Shown here one piece after another: positions 43,014 through 52,299 of a DNA stretch of 64,000 nucleotides (within the stretch, counting starts at the first letter, position 1; each line of letters begins with the position of its first letter). The stretch spans positions 4,134 to 68,133 of the forward strand of contig CAYVUM010000002.1 of the NCBI GenBank assembly GCA_964454795.1. The letters are read 5' to 3'. Below the pieces are notes generated by a model. The model worked only from the letters and a program-made list of their open reading frames with translations, did no database searches and was not told where the DNA came from. The stretch comes from CAYVUM01 sp964454795. GTDB lineage: Bacteria > Pseudomonadota > Alphaproteobacteria > Rhodospirillales > Defluviicoccaceae. Made by a program: the position numbers and the translations under genes.

Positions 43014-44417
43014 CTATTCTGCCGGCGTCGGCTCTCCCGGCTGACCGGTGCCGGCCGGTGCCGGCGCCTGGCGGGCTGCCTTTTCGGCAGCCCGGCGCTT
43101 GCGGAACGCCCTCGCCCACCCGTCCCGGACGGTAAAGGGTCCGCGCACCACCGCCAGGGCGTCGGCCGGCACATCCTTCGAGATGGCGCTTGACGCACCG
43201 ACGATCGCGCCGTCGCCGATCTTAACCGGCGCCACCAGGCAGGTGTTCGAGCCGATGAACGCCCCGGCGCCGATGTCGGTATGGCTCTTGAAGAAACCAT
43301 CATAGTTGCAAGTGATCGTGCCGGCGCCGATGTTGGCTCGGGCGCCGATCCGCGCATCGCCGATGTAGCTCAGGTGATTGACCTTGGCGCCGCTCTCCAC
43401 CGAGGCATTCTTGATCTCGACGAAATTGCCGATATGCGCGTCCGGGCCCACCTGCGCGCCGGGGCGCAGCCGGGAAAACGGGCCGACGACCGCGCCGCTC
43501 GCCACATGGGCGCCCTCGATATGGCAGAAGGCGCGGATTTCCACGTCATCGCCAACACTGGCGCCGGGGCCGAACACCACCGACGGGCCGATCACGACAT
43601 CGCGGCCGATCCGGGTGTCCATGGAAAAGAACGTCGAGGGTGGATCGATCAGGGTCGCGCCGTCGAGCATCGCCCGGGTGCGCAGCCGGTTCTGGACGAT
43701 CACCTCCGCCTCGGCCAGATCGACCCGGGAATTGACCCCCACGAACTCCTCGACCGCGCCTTCGACCACCGCGCAAGCGAGACCATCGGCGCGGGCCAGC
43801 TCGACGATGTCGGTCAGATAGTATTCGCCCTTGGCATTGTCGTTACCGATCCGCTCAAGCAGCGGAAACAGGTGGCTGCCATCCACAAGAAAGACGCCGG
43901 AATTGCAGAGATCGATGGCGAGCTGGCCAGGGGTTGCGTCGCCCGCCTCGACGATCGCCTCGAGCCCGCCGTCGCCACCGGTGACGAGGCGTCCGTAGGC
44001 GCCGGGATCGGCCGGCCGGAAGCCGAGAACGACCACGGCGGGCGGGTCGGCCGCGGCCCGAACCGACCGCATCCGCTCCAGGGTTTCAGCGGTGATCAGC
44101 GGCGTATCGCCATAGAGGATCAGCACGTCGCCCTCGAACCCGGCCAGCGCCTCTCGGGCCATCAGGACTGCGTGGCCGGTGCCCAGCGGCGGGTCCTGCA
44201 GCACCGTGCGGTGTGGCGCGACGGCAGCGGTCACGGCATCGGCGCCGGTGCCGACAACGACGACGATCTGCTCCGGGGACAGGGCATCGGCCGTGGCAAG
44301 GACGTGATGGATCAGGCTGCGGCCAGCGATCTCGTGGAGAACCTTGGGGCGCGCCGACTTCATCCGGGTGCCGCGGCCGGCGGCGAGGACAACCACGGCG
44401 GTTTTCCTGTTGGTCAT
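43014..44417 (-). CDS. glmU: Bifunctional GlmU (GlcN-1-P acetyltransferase / GlcNAc-1-P uridyltransferase)
   Basis: 467 residues. The N-terminal pyrophosphorylase has VVVLAAGRGTRMKS and GDTPLITAETLERM. The C-terminal half is a left-handed beta helix of hexapeptide repeats (for example IGRDVVIGPSVVFGPGASVG) with the acetyltransferase His/Asn region in GSNTCLVAPVKIGDGAIVGA. It makes UDP-GlcNAc in the cytoplasm and is the step after GlmM. The pairing with glmS suggests joint expression. Confidence 0.97.
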   Translation of the reverse strand: MTNRKTAVVVLAAGRGTRMKSARPKVLHEIAGRSLIHHVLATADALSPEQIVVVVGTGADAVTAAVAPHRTVLQDPPLGTGHAVLMAREALAGFEGDVLILYGDTPLITAETLERMRSVRAAADPPAVVVLGFRPADPGAYGRLVTGGDGGLEAIVEAGDATPGQLAIDLCNSGVFLVDGSHLFPLLERIGNDNAKGEYYLTDIVELARADGLACAVVEGAVEEFVGVNSRVDLAEAEVIVQNRLRTRAMLDGATLIDPPSTFFSMDTRIGRDVVIGPSVVFGPGASVGDDVEIRAFCHIEGAHVASGAVVGPFSRLRPGAQVGPDAHIGNFVEIKNASVESGAKVNHLSYIGDARIGARANIGAGTITCNYDGFFKSHTDIGAGAFIGSNTCLVAPVKIGDGAIVGASSAISKDVPADALAVVRGPFTVRDGWARAFRKRRAAEKAARQAPAPAGTGQPGEPTPAE

Positions 44418-44505
44418 CGGATGGGACCTCGTTTAGGAAGGAGCGCCGCTTGGCGGGCGCAGCCGGCCGGAAGCTGCCACAGCCGGGCGCAGGGCGCCAA
44501 GTCAA

Positions 44506-45261
44506 ATGGTGTTTCGGTGTGTATCGCCGCCACCCTCGCCGATCAGGGTTAACGCTTTGCCACTCTCCCCGTATTTCGGCGCCGTCATCTTCGATCTGGA
44601 CGGCACGCTGGTCGACAGCGCCCCCGATCTGACCCGGGCACTCAACCGGCTGCTCGACGAGCTCAAGCGCCCGGCGCTCGATCTCGAGGCAGTGGTCGGA
44701 ATGATCGGGGATGGTGCGACAAAGCTGGTGGAGCGGGCGATGACCGCGACCGGCGGCCTTGGCCCCGGAGACGATCTCGGCAGCCTGACCGGCCGGTTCC
44801 TCAACCTCTATGAAGGGGCGACGGCGGTGGACACCCGCCCCTATCCCGGGGTGTGCGAAGCGCTGGCCAATCTGTCGGCGCAAGGCTGCCGGCTCGGCGT
44901 GTGCACCAACAAGCCGGAAGCGCCCGCCCGGGCGGTCCTGGAAGACGTGGGGCTTGCCGGCTTCTTCGGCGCTGTCCTCGGCGGCGACAGCCTCGGCGAG
45001 ATCCGCAAGCCCGATCCCCGCCACCTGCTCGCCGTCCTTGACCGGCTCGGGATCGGCGCCGGGCGGGCCGTGATGGTCGGCGACAATGCCAACGATGTCG
45101 CGGCCGCCCGGGCTGCCGGCCTGCCGGTCATCCTCCGTGCCGGTGGCTATACCCGGGTGCCGGCGGCCGATCTGGGCGCAGATCTGGTGATTGAGGACTT
45201 CGCGGCACTGCCAGCGGCGCTCACCACCCTTGGCGCTTCGCCGCCGGCTAAACTTCGATAG
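44506..45261 (+). CDS. gph: Phosphoglycolate phosphatase (HAD superfamily)
   Basis: 251 residues from the ATG at 44506; TTG 44557 (MPLSPYFGAVIFDLDGTL) is an equally good start and neither has a strong ribosome binding site. HAD motif I is FDLDGTLVDS, motif II CTNKPEAPAR, motif III KPDPRH, motif IV VMVGDNANDVAAAR. The alpha-helical cap matches Gph. It dephosphorylates 2-phosphoglycolate, produced by Rubisco oxygenation or DNA repair; the first role would fit with the phosphoribulokinase-family gene at the left edge. Its 3' end overlaps that of the MBL gene by 14 bases. Confidence 0.85.
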   Translation: MVFRCVSPPPSPIRVNALPLSPYFGAVIFDLDGTLVDSAPDLTRALNRLLDELKRPALDLEAVVGMIGDGATKLVERAMTATGGLGPGDDLGSLTGRFLNLYEGATAVDTRPYPGVCEALANLSAQGCRLGVCTNKPEAPARAVLEDVGLAGFFGAVLGGDSLGEIRKPDPRHLLAVLDRLGIGAGRAVMVGDNANDVAAARAAGLPVILRAGGYTRVPAADLGADLVIEDFAALPAALTTLGASPPAKLR

Positions 45262-46021
45262 TCAGGCCGTCGTAGGCGGCGATCACCCCGCAGGGCAGGC
45301 GATCGCTCAGCCGGCGGTAGTCAAGATCATTGCCGAGGTGGCTCAGCACCGCCTGGTCGGGCTTGATCCGGGCGATCCATTCCAGCGCCTTGCCCACATC
45401 GCAGTGGGTGGGATGGGGATGATCCACCAGCGTGCCAATCACCCACAGCCGTACCCCGGCAAGCGCTTCGAACGCCGCTTCCGGCAGCTCAACCACATCG
45501 GTGGTGTAAGCCACGGAGCCGAACCGGAATCCGAAGGTCCGGCTGAAACCGTGGGACTGCTCAAAGGCCGTCACGGGGATCGTGCCGATCTCGAGATGCT
45601 GGAGATGATGGAGTTCCCGGGGAACCAGCGTCGGCTTGTAGTAGAAGCGGGCGCCCTCGTCGAGCGGCTTGAACACATAGCCGAACCGGCGGTTGATCTC
45701 GGCGAGGGTATGGGCATCGGCGTAGCAGTCGAGCGGCGCACCGATCGCCCGGTTGATGGCGCGCAGGTCGTCGATGCCGTGGAGGTGATCGGCATGGGCG
45801 TGGGTGTAAATGACCGCGTCCAGGGTCGAGACCCCTGCGGCGATCAGCTGGTCGCGCAACTCCGGCGCGGTATCGACGAGAATGCGGGTCCCGTCGTCCT
45901 CGACCAGAATGGACGGCCGGGACCGGCGGTTGCGCGGCTCGGCGGGATTGCAGCCGCCCCAGCCCCAGTCGATTGCCGGCGTGCCGCTGGACGCACCGGC
46001 ACCGAGGATCACCAGTTTCAC
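45248..46021 (-). CDS. Metallo-beta-lactamase fold hydrolase (PhnP-like)
   Basis: 257 residues. The metal site is THAHADH (about residues 73-79), with further ligands in YTTDVVELP and DHPHPTH and the terminal His in VLSHLGND. The start MKLVILGAGASSGTPAIDWGWGGC is typical of the PhnP/YcbX-like phosphodiesterase group. In alphaproteobacteria this gene regularly follows tatD and metG, as it does here (17-base gap). Likely a cyclic phosphodiesterase; substrate not known. Confidence 0.88.
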   Translation of the reverse strand: MKLVILGAGASSGTPAIDWGWGGCNPAEPRNRRSRPSILVEDDGTRILVDTAPELRDQLIAAGVSTLDAVIYTHAHADHLHGIDDLRAINRAIGAPLDCYADAHTLAEINRRFGYVFKPLDEGARFYYKPTLVPRELHHLQHLEIGTIPVTAFEQSHGFSRTFGFRFGSVAYTTDVVELPEAAFEALAGVRLWVIGTLVDHPHPTHCDVGKALEWIARIKPDQAVLSHLGNDLDYRRLSDRLPCGVIAAYDGLTIEV

Positions 46022-46038
46022 CTGTCCGGCTCCTGCGA

Positions 46039-46842
46039 TCAGGCCCGCATCGCTGGGGCCTGCTCCGGCCGGGCCGCCTTGCGGAACAGCGTGAAGAAGT
46101 TGTCGGTCGTGGTGGCGGCCAGTTCGGCCACCGTGACTCCGCGGACCCGCGCCACCTCGGCTGCCGTGTAGGCGACGTAGGCCGGCTCATTGCGTTTCCC
46201 CCGCTTCGGCACCGGCGCCAGGTACGGCGAATCGGTCTCCACCAGGATCCGGTCGGCCGGCAGGGCAGCGGCGACGGCGCGGAGCGCGTCGGCCGTCTTG
46301 AAGGTGATGATTCCCGAGAACGAGATCAGCAGCCCCAGCCCGACCGCCCGGTCGGCCAGCCGCTGCGTGGAGCTGAAACAGTGGATCAGGCCCGGAAACG
46401 CACCGTCGGCGTGCTCCTCGGCGAGGATTGCAGCCGTGTCGTCATCCGCCTCCCGGGTGTGGACGATCAGCGGCAGGCCGGTCGCCCGCGCCGCGTGGAT
46501 ATGGGCACGGAACGACCGCTGCTGTGCCGCCCGCGGGGAGTGCATGTAATGATAATCGAGGCCGGTTTCGCCAAAGCCGACCACCTTGGGATGGTCGGCC
46601 AGTTCGATCAGCCGGTCCGCCGGGGTTTGCGGTTCCGCGCCCGCCTCGTGGGGATGGATGCCGACCGTGCACCAGACCCGATCCCAGCGTTCGGCAACGG
46701 CGAGGACCTGCTCGAACCGGGTGACGTGGGTGCAGATGGTCAGCATGGTGCCGACCCCGGCGTTGCCGGCGCGGGCCATGACCCCGTCGATCTCGGCGGC
46801 AAGCTCCGGGAAGTCGAGATGACAGTGACTGTCAACCAGCAC
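46039..46842 (-). CDS. TatD-family metal-dependent hydrolase (YcfH-like DNase)
   Basis: 267 residues in a TIM barrel. Metal ligands can be read in DSHCHLD (two His), GETGLDYHY (Glu), IVHTREAD (His), IHCFSST (His) and ETDSPYLAP (Asp). Family members are 3'-5' DNases or deoxyribonucleases with roles in DNA repair or oxidative damage processing. It lies 5 bases after metG, the usual alphaproteobacterial arrangement. Confidence 0.92.
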   Translation of the reverse strand: MLVDSHCHLDFPELAAEIDGVMARAGNAGVGTMLTICTHVTRFEQVLAVAERWDRVWCTVGIHPHEAGAEPQTPADRLIELADHPKVVGFGETGLDYHYMHSPRAAQQRSFRAHIHAARATGLPLIVHTREADDDTAAILAEEHADGAFPGLIHCFSSTQRLADRAVGLGLLISFSGIITFKTADALRAVAAALPADRILVETDSPYLAPVPKRGKRNEPAYVAYTAAEVARVRGVTVAELAATTTDNFFTLFRKAARPEQAPAMRA

Positions 46843-46847
46843 GACGC

Positions 46848-48422
46848 TCAGCCTCGCTTTGCGGGTGAACGGCTTTCAGTCCCCTCGGCAACGTACCGCG
46901 GAAACACCGGCGCCGGTTCCGGCAAAGCCGTGCCGGCGGTCAGGGCATGGTCCGTATCGAGGGCCGCGAACGTCCGCTGCTCGACCGGGACGGCGAGCTG
47001 ATCGAGCAGCCGCGCCGACGCATCCGGGACCAGCGGCTGGGTCAGGATCGCCAGATGGCGGAGGGTCTCGGCGAGCACCCACAGCACCGTGCCCATCCGC
47101 TCCGGATCGGTCTTGCGCAGCGTCCAAGGCGCCTGGCGGTCCACATAGCCGTTGGCGGCGCGGATGACGACCCAGATCCGCTCAATCCCCTCATGGAACG
47201 CCTGGACGTCAAGGGCTGTGCGGACGGCAGGCAGCAACGCCCCGGCAGCAGCAAGCAGAGCCCGGTCGTCGTCGGCAAGCGGCCCCGGCGCCGGGACGGC
47301 TCCGTCGCTGTTCCGGGCGACCATCGACAGGACCCGCTGGGCGAGATTGCCGTAGTCGTTGGCCAGTTCCCCGTTAATCCGGCTGACGGCCGATTCGTGC
47401 GAGAAATCGCCGTCGTTGCCGAACGGCACCTCGCGGAGCATGACGTAGCGAACCTGGTCGAGCCCGTACTCGTCGATCAGGTGCAGCGGATCGATGGCAT
47501 TGCCGAGGGACTTGGACATCTTCTGGCCCTCAATCGTCCACCAGCCGTGGGCGAACACCCGTTTCGGCGGCTCGAGCCCGGCAGCCATCAGGAACGCCGG
47601 CCAGTACACGGCATGGAAGCGCAGGATGTCCTTGCCGACCATGTGCAGATCGGCCGGCCAATAGCGGGCGAAGTCGCCGGAGGTCTCTGGAAAGCCGAGA
47701 GCGGTGATGTAGTTGGTGAGGGCGTCGAGCCAGACGTACATGACATGCGCCTCGTCGCCCGGCACCGGCACGCCCCACGAAAACGTCGTCCGCGAGACCG
47801 ACAGGTCCTGCAGGCCGCCGCGGACAAAGCTGGTCACTTCGTTGAAGCGGGCTTTCGGCCCGACGAAGGCGGGGTTGGCGGCGTAGAACGCGAGCAGCCG
47901 GTCCTGCCAAGCCGACAGCCGGAAGAAGTAGCTGGGCTCCTCGATCCACTCCACCGGCGCGCCGGAGGGGGCGAGCCGGGTGCCGTCCGCCGCCGTTGTC
48001 AACTCGGCCTCGGCGTAGAACGCCTCGTCCCGGACCGCATACCAGCCGGTATAGCCGCCGAGGTAGATCTCCCCGGCGTCGATCAGGCGCTGCCAGAGCG
48101 CCTGGCAGGCCCGGCGATGCCGGGGTTCTGTGGTGCGGATGAAATCGTCGTTGGTGAACTTCATGGCCACTGTCAGGTCGCGGAAATTCTGCGCCACCTG
48201 ATCGGTGAAGGTCTGCGGCGCCACCCCGGCCGCCGCTGCGGCCTTGTCCACCTTCTGACCGTGTTCGTCTGTGCCGGTCAGAAACCGCACATCGAAGCCG
48301 TCCAGGCGCTTGAACCGCGCCACCACGTCACACGCGAGCGAGGTGTACATGTGACCGATGTGCGGCTTGTCGTTGACGTAGTAGATCGGCGTCGTGACGT
48401 AGTAGGTGCCGGGCGCAGCCAT
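46848..48422 (-). CDS. metG: Methionine-tRNA ligase
   Basis: 524 residues from the ATG at 48422; a longer frame upstream has no family similarity. Signature motifs: HIGHMYTSLACDVVARF near the N terminus, a TGTDEHGQK motif and KMSKSLGN about residue 305-312. It lacks the C-terminal EMAP-type dimerisation domain found in longer MetRS forms, which is normal for this subfamily. It charges initiator and elongator tRNA-Met. It is part of the holB-metG-tatD run. Confidence 0.96.
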   Translation of the reverse strand: MAAPGTYYVTTPIYYVNDKPHIGHMYTSLACDVVARFKRLDGFDVRFLTGTDEHGQKVDKAAAAAGVAPQTFTDQVAQNFRDLTVAMKFTNDDFIRTTEPRHRRACQALWQRLIDAGEIYLGGYTGWYAVRDEAFYAEAELTTAADGTRLAPSGAPVEWIEEPSYFFRLSAWQDRLLAFYAANPAFVGPKARFNEVTSFVRGGLQDLSVSRTTFSWGVPVPGDEAHVMYVWLDALTNYITALGFPETSGDFARYWPADLHMVGKDILRFHAVYWPAFLMAAGLEPPKRVFAHGWWTIEGQKMSKSLGNAIDPLHLIDEYGLDQVRYVMLREVPFGNDGDFSHESAVSRINGELANDYGNLAQRVLSMVARNSDGAVPAPGPLADDDRALLAAAGALLPAVRTALDVQAFHEGIERIWVVIRAANGYVDRQAPWTLRKTDPERMGTVLWVLAETLRHLAILTQPLVPDASARLLDQLAVPVEQRTFAALDTDHALTAGTALPEPAPVFPRYVAEGTESRSPAKRG

Positions 48423-48454
48423 CGGCTCGGAGATCCTCTGCGGGGCGGCGGCGG

Positions 48455-49549
48455 TTACGCCGGGGTTCGAACGGCAGGGTCCCGGTACCTGCGGACGGCT
48501 TCGCGAAGCTCCAGCAGCAGGGTCAGAAACACCTGCCGCCGGTCCAGATTGGCACTCTCCGTCCGCGCCAGGAGGCCGCGGCTCTTGTCCCACAGCTCCA
48601 GCCACCGATCAAGGCCGACCCGGCCATGGGGCGGCGAAGCGGTCGCTCCGGTTGCCGTTTCCGCGGATCGCGCGGCGCCGGCCGCGATTCGGATCCGCTC
48701 GGCAAGCCGGTCCGTGAGGTGATCGGCGGCGAGCCGGAACAGACCCTCCGCCCCGGACTTGCCAACCCGGTCGGCAAGCCCGAACAGCGCGGCCGGATCC
48801 GCCTCGGCGAGGCCGCTCAGCACATCATCGATCTCCGCCAGCACCGCCGCGCCGCCGCTCGCGGCCAGGGTCAACGCCCGGCCGGCACTGCCTCCGGCCA
48901 GCCGGACCACCTCAGTCCGGCCCGCAACGTGGTCCAGTGATGCATACCGGGCGAGCAGCGTGTTCACATCGGCATCGGCGAGCGGGCGCAGTGGCAACTG
49001 CCGGCACCGCGACCGCACCGTCGGCAGCAACCGGCCGGGCCGGTGACAGACCAGCATCAGCACCGTCCGCGCCGGCGGTTCTTCCAGGACCTTGAGCAGC
49101 GCATTCTGGGCGTTGAGGTTCATCTCGTCGGCCGGATCGATGATCACCGCCCGCCAGCCGCCTTCGGCTGCGGTACGGCCAAGCCGCTCGCGGAGTGCCC
49201 GGACCTGCTCGACAACGATCTCGCCGCGCAGCCTGCCGGTGTTCTCGTTCACCGCGCGCTCGATGGTGATCAGGTCGAGATGGCCGCCGCTGGCGACCCG
49301 CCGGAACACCGGGTGGTCCGGATCAATCCCCAGTCCCGCCCCCGACGCCAGTGCACCTTCGCCGCCGGCAAGGACGAAACGGGCGAACCGGAAGGCCAGC
49401 GTCGCCTTGCCGATGCCGGCCGGGCCGGTGACCAGCCAGCCGTGGGCGAGCCGGTCGCGCTCCCAGGCGTGGCGGAGGGCGATCTCGGCCTCACGATGTC
49501 CGAGCAAATCGGGATTGGCGCGGGGCGGCGGCGGGGTCACTTCGCTCAC
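48455..49549 (-). CDS. holB: DNA polymerase III delta-prime subunit
   Basis: 364 residues from a GTG that overlaps the tmk stop (GTGA). The AAA+ fold is seen in GWLVTGPAGIGKATLA (P-loop), IIDPADEMNLNAQNALLKVLEEPP and TVRSRCRQL (sensor/SRC motif). Delta-prime is part of the clamp loader that places the sliding clamp on DNA. The tmk-holB pairing is widespread. Confidence 0.93.
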   Translation of the reverse strand: MSEVTPPPPRANPDLLGHREAEIALRHAWERDRLAHGWLVTGPAGIGKATLAFRFARFVLAGGEGALASGAGLGIDPDHPVFRRVASGGHLDLITIERAVNENTGRLRGEIVVEQVRALRERLGRTAAEGGWRAVIIDPADEMNLNAQNALLKVLEEPPARTVLMLVCHRPGRLLPTVRSRCRQLPLRPLADADVNTLLARYASLDHVAGRTEVVRLAGGSAGRALTLAASGGAAVLAEIDDVLSGLAEADPAALFGLADRVGKSGAEGLFRLAADHLTDRLAERIRIAAGAARSAETATGATASPPHGRVGLDRWLELWDKSRGLLARTESANLDRRQVFLTLLLELREAVRRYRDPAVRTPA

Positions 49550-50184
49550 AAGGCAACTCCCAGACGCTCCGCGACCACAGCACAGGCGCGGAGGGCGACC
49601 GCCGCCTCGGCCCCGTCGCCAGCGACGACGGCGCAGCGATCCGGTTCCCGGCGGGCGATCTCGAGAAAGCCCGCGCGCACCCGCTCATGGAAGGCCGGAT
49701 CCAGGCGCTCGTAGCGATCGCCGTCGGGAGAGCGGGCGCGGGCGCGGGCCAGCCCGGCGGTGACGTCGAGATCGAAGATGAGCGTCAGGTCGGGCCGGAT
49801 GTCGGGAACCACCAGGGCGTGCAGTCCGGCGATCAACTCCCGGCCGAGTCCGTGGCCGTATCCCTGGTACGCCATCGTTGAATCGGCGAACCGGTCCGAG
49901 ACCACCCACGCGCCGGCCGCCAGCGCCGGCAGCACCGTCGCATCCAGATGTTCGCGGCGGGCGGCGTAGTGGAGCAGGGCCTCCGAAAGCGGCGAGAGGG
50001 CCGTCTCCCCGGTCAGCACCACGGTGCGGATCGCCTCGGCGGCCGGGGCACCACCCGGCTCGCGGGTCAGCCGGGTCGGGTAGCCGCCCGCGGTCAACGC
50101 GTCGGCGAGCCGTCGCGCCTGGGTCGACTTGCCAGCCCCCTCGATCCCCTCGACGGTGATGAAGCGCCCGCGCGTTCCGGACGT
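49546..50184 (-). CDS. tmk: Thymidylate kinase, apparent ACG start
   Basis: 212 residues if it begins at ACG 50184-50182. The ATP loop lies in GRFITVEGIEGAGKSTQARR, which must be in the protein, but no ATG, GTG or TTG precedes it in frame; the first such codon (TTG at 50097) would delete the P-loop. GGGGAG sits 7 bases before the ACG, and homologues start about five residues before G-R-F-I-T. Other motifs: TREPGG, DRFADSTMAYQGYG (substrate), and the LID region near RARSPDGDRYE. It converts dTMP to dTDP. A one-base sequence error or mutation from ATG is the alternative. It follows dac by 13 bases and overlaps holB. Confidence 0.9.
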   Translation of the reverse strand, partial: TSGTRGRFITVEGIEGAGKSTQARRLADALTAGGYPTRLTREPGGAPAAEAIRTVVLTGETALSPLSEALLHYAARREHLDATVLPALAAGAWVVSDRFADSTMAYQGYGHGLGRELIAGLHALVVPDIRPDLTLIFDLDVTAGLARARARSPDGDRYERLDPAFHERVRAGFLEIARREPDRCAVVAGDGAEAAVALRACAVVAERLGVAL

Positions 50185-50197
50185 GGCCCGTCTCCCC

Positions 50198-51403
50198 TCA
50201 CTGCAACTGGTGCATGACTAGGTGCTCGACGACGGCGAACAGCCGGCCGAGGACTCCCAGCTTCTCGACGTCGGCGCCGGCGACCAGTGGGAACCGCATC
50301 GGCTCCACGCCTTCCGCACTCACCTCCAGGGTAGCGATGGCAGCACCGCGGGCGATCGGCGCGGGCACGGGGCCGTCGTAGCGCACCACCGCTGCCATGC
50401 TGTCGCGGGCGTCGCGCGGCAGGGTGACAACCAAGTCGGTCTCCGAGGTCAGCGGGACCGTGTCGGTCGCACCGAGCCAGACGTCGGCCTCCTCCAGCGT
50501 CGCACCGGCGGCCAGCAGGGTGTAGTTCTCGAACTCCCGGAACCCCCAGGCCATCAGGCGTTCGGCCTCGGCGGTCCGCTGGCGGATGCTCTCCAGGCCA
50601 TTGATCACCAGAACCAGCCGCCGGCCGTCCTGCACCGCCGAGGCGGTCAGGCCATAGCCGGAAGCCTCGGTGTGCCCGGTTTTCAGCCCGTCGGCGCCGA
50701 TGTTTTTGTACAGCAGCGGGTTGCGGTTGCCCTGGCGGATGCCGTTGTGGGTGTATTCGGTCTCCGCATAATAGTGGTAGTAGGCAGGGAATCGCCTGAT
50801 TGTCTCGATCGCCAGGGTCGCGAGGTCACGGGCCGTGGTCAGATGCCCTGGATCAGGAAGGCCGGCGGCATTGGTAAAGGTTGTGCTGGTCAGGCCGATG
50901 TCCCTGCCGACCCGGGTCATGTCGCGCGCGAACGCCTCTTCGCTGCCCGACAGGCCCTCAGCCAGGACGATCGAGGCATCGTTGCCGGACTGAACGATGA
51001 TGCCGCGAAGCAACTCCTCGACCGTGACCTCTGAGCCGACGTCGAGAAACATCGTCGAACCGCCGCTGGCGGCACCGCCCTTGCGCCAGGCGTTCTCGCT
51101 GACCGTAAAGGTGTCGTCCAGGGCGAGGCGGCCTTCGCTCAGCGCTTGGAAGGCCATGAACACAGTCATCACCTTGCTCATCGACGCCGGCGGCATGGGC
51201 TCATCGGCGTTCTTCGCGAACAGGGTAACGCCGGTGGTGGCATCGACGAGCAGCGCCTGCGGCGCTGCGGACTCGAAGGCTGTGAGCGGGCGCGCCGCAG
51301 CGACCTGAAGGGCTGCCAGGGCGAGAATCGCACAGGCCACCCGAAAGGACCACGGCGGACGGGCAGGTCCGATTCGCGGCGATGACGGCTGCCAGTTCAT
51401 CAT
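50198..51403 (-). CDS. D-alanyl-D-alanine carboxypeptidase (PBP5/6-like)
   Basis: 401 residues. A signal peptide (~20-38) is followed by the serine peptidase S11 domain with all three motifs: S74-M-S-K77, S139-G-N141 and K241-T-G243. The C-terminal beta-rich PBP5 domain (~300-390) ends in an amphipathic helix (LGVLGRLFAVVEHLVM) that would hold the enzyme at the periplasmic face of the inner membrane. It trims the terminal D-Ala from pentapeptides and so limits cross-linking. It follows rlpA with a 71-base gap. Confidence 0.94.
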   Translation of the reverse strand: MMNWQPSSPRIGPARPPWSFRVACAILALAALQVAAARPLTAFESAAPQALLVDATTGVTLFAKNADEPMPPASMSKVMTVFMAFQALSEGRLALDDTFTVSENAWRKGGAASGGSTMFLDVGSEVTVEELLRGIIVQSGNDASIVLAEGLSGSEEAFARDMTRVGRDIGLTSTTFTNAAGLPDPGHLTTARDLATLAIETIRRFPAYYHYYAETEYTHNGIRQGNRNPLLYKNIGADGLKTGHTEASGYGLTASAVQDGRRLVLVINGLESIRQRTAEAERLMAWGFREFENYTLLAAGATLEEADVWLGATDTVPLTSETDLVVTLPRDARDSMAAVVRYDGPVPAPIARGAAIATLEVSAEGVEPMRFPLVAGADVEKLGVLGRLFAVVEHLVMHQLQ

Positions 51404-51474
51404 CTGCGTTCGCTCCCCTCAATTCCTACCGGCACCCGACCGGACACGACCCGCAGCGGATGCCTGACTGATCT

Positions 51475-52299
51475 TCAGTCGACGATAACCCGCGAGGCGG
51501 GAAAGCCGGCATCGCTTGCGGCCATCCGCAGCCGCTCGGCCTCGTCCACCGACGACACCGGACCGAGCCGCACCCGAAAGACCTCACCCTGCTCAATCAC
51601 CACCGGGGAAACCTGGACCGGGCCGAGATCACGCAGCCGGCCGCTGACCTCCAGGGCGTTATGATAGCGCGCGAAGGCGCCGGCCTGCACGTACACCGCG
51701 CCCGTTCCGCCGCGGCGGACTGTGGGCTCCGTCCGCGCCGCTGGCGCAGTTGGGACCGGCGCTGCCGGCGACGGCGCAGCGGCTGCGGTCTCCAGGGGCT
51801 GGTCGGCGAGCACCTGAACCCGAACCCGGGCAACCCCGGCGTGACGGAAACCCAGCACCTCGGCAGCCCGGCGCGAGACGTCGATGATCCGGCCATGGGC
51901 GAACGGCCCACGATCATTGATGCGCAGATCGACGCTGCGGCCGTTTTCAAGGTTGGTCACCCGCACCATTGTCGGCATCGGCAAGGTGGTGTGCGCCGCG
52001 GTCATCGCGTGCATGTCGAACCGCTCACCGTTGGCGGTGCGGCGACTGTGGAACTTCCGGCCATACCAGGAGGCAACACCGACCTGGTCATAGGTCGGAT
52101 CGACCCGCGGCTCATAGTCGACGCCGTTGATCCGGTAGGGCTTACCCACCTTGTAGCCAGGCGGCGGGGGAGACGCCGAAGGCGCCCGTTCGACCGGGCG
52201 GGTCTCGGCACAAGCCGCGAGAAGCAGCAGAGTCGCCAGGGTCAGCCAGAGGCTGCTCGGCATCCGCGCGGCCGCTGTCTGTCCGAAACGGGCGGTCAT
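51475..52299 (-). CDS. rlpA: RlpA, septal ring lytic transglycosylase lipoprotein with SPOR domain
   Basis: 274 residues. The ATG at 52299 overlaps the upstream stop (ATGA); a second ATG at 52263 would give a shorter signal. The signal ends in lipobox L-L-A-A-C. The double-psi beta-barrel domain has GVASWYGRKFHSRRTANGER, HTTLPMPTMVRVTNL and NDRGPF, with the catalytic-type Asp. After an Ala/Pro linker the SPOR domain (~200-274) should bind denuded septal glycan. RlpA cleaves naked peptidoglycan at the division site or tip. It is followed by dac. Confidence 0.93.
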   Translation of the reverse strand: MTARFGQTAAARMPSSLWLTLATLLLLAACAETRPVERAPSASPPPPGYKVGKPYRINGVDYEPRVDPTYDQVGVASWYGRKFHSRRTANGERFDMHAMTAAHTTLPMPTMVRVTNLENGRSVDLRINDRGPFAHGRIIDVSRRAAEVLGFRHAGVARVRVQVLADQPLETAAAAPSPAAPVPTAPAARTEPTVRRGGTGAVYVQAGAFARYHNALEVSGRLRDLGPVQVSPVVIEQGEVFRVRLGPVSSVDEAERLRMAASDAGFPASRVIVD

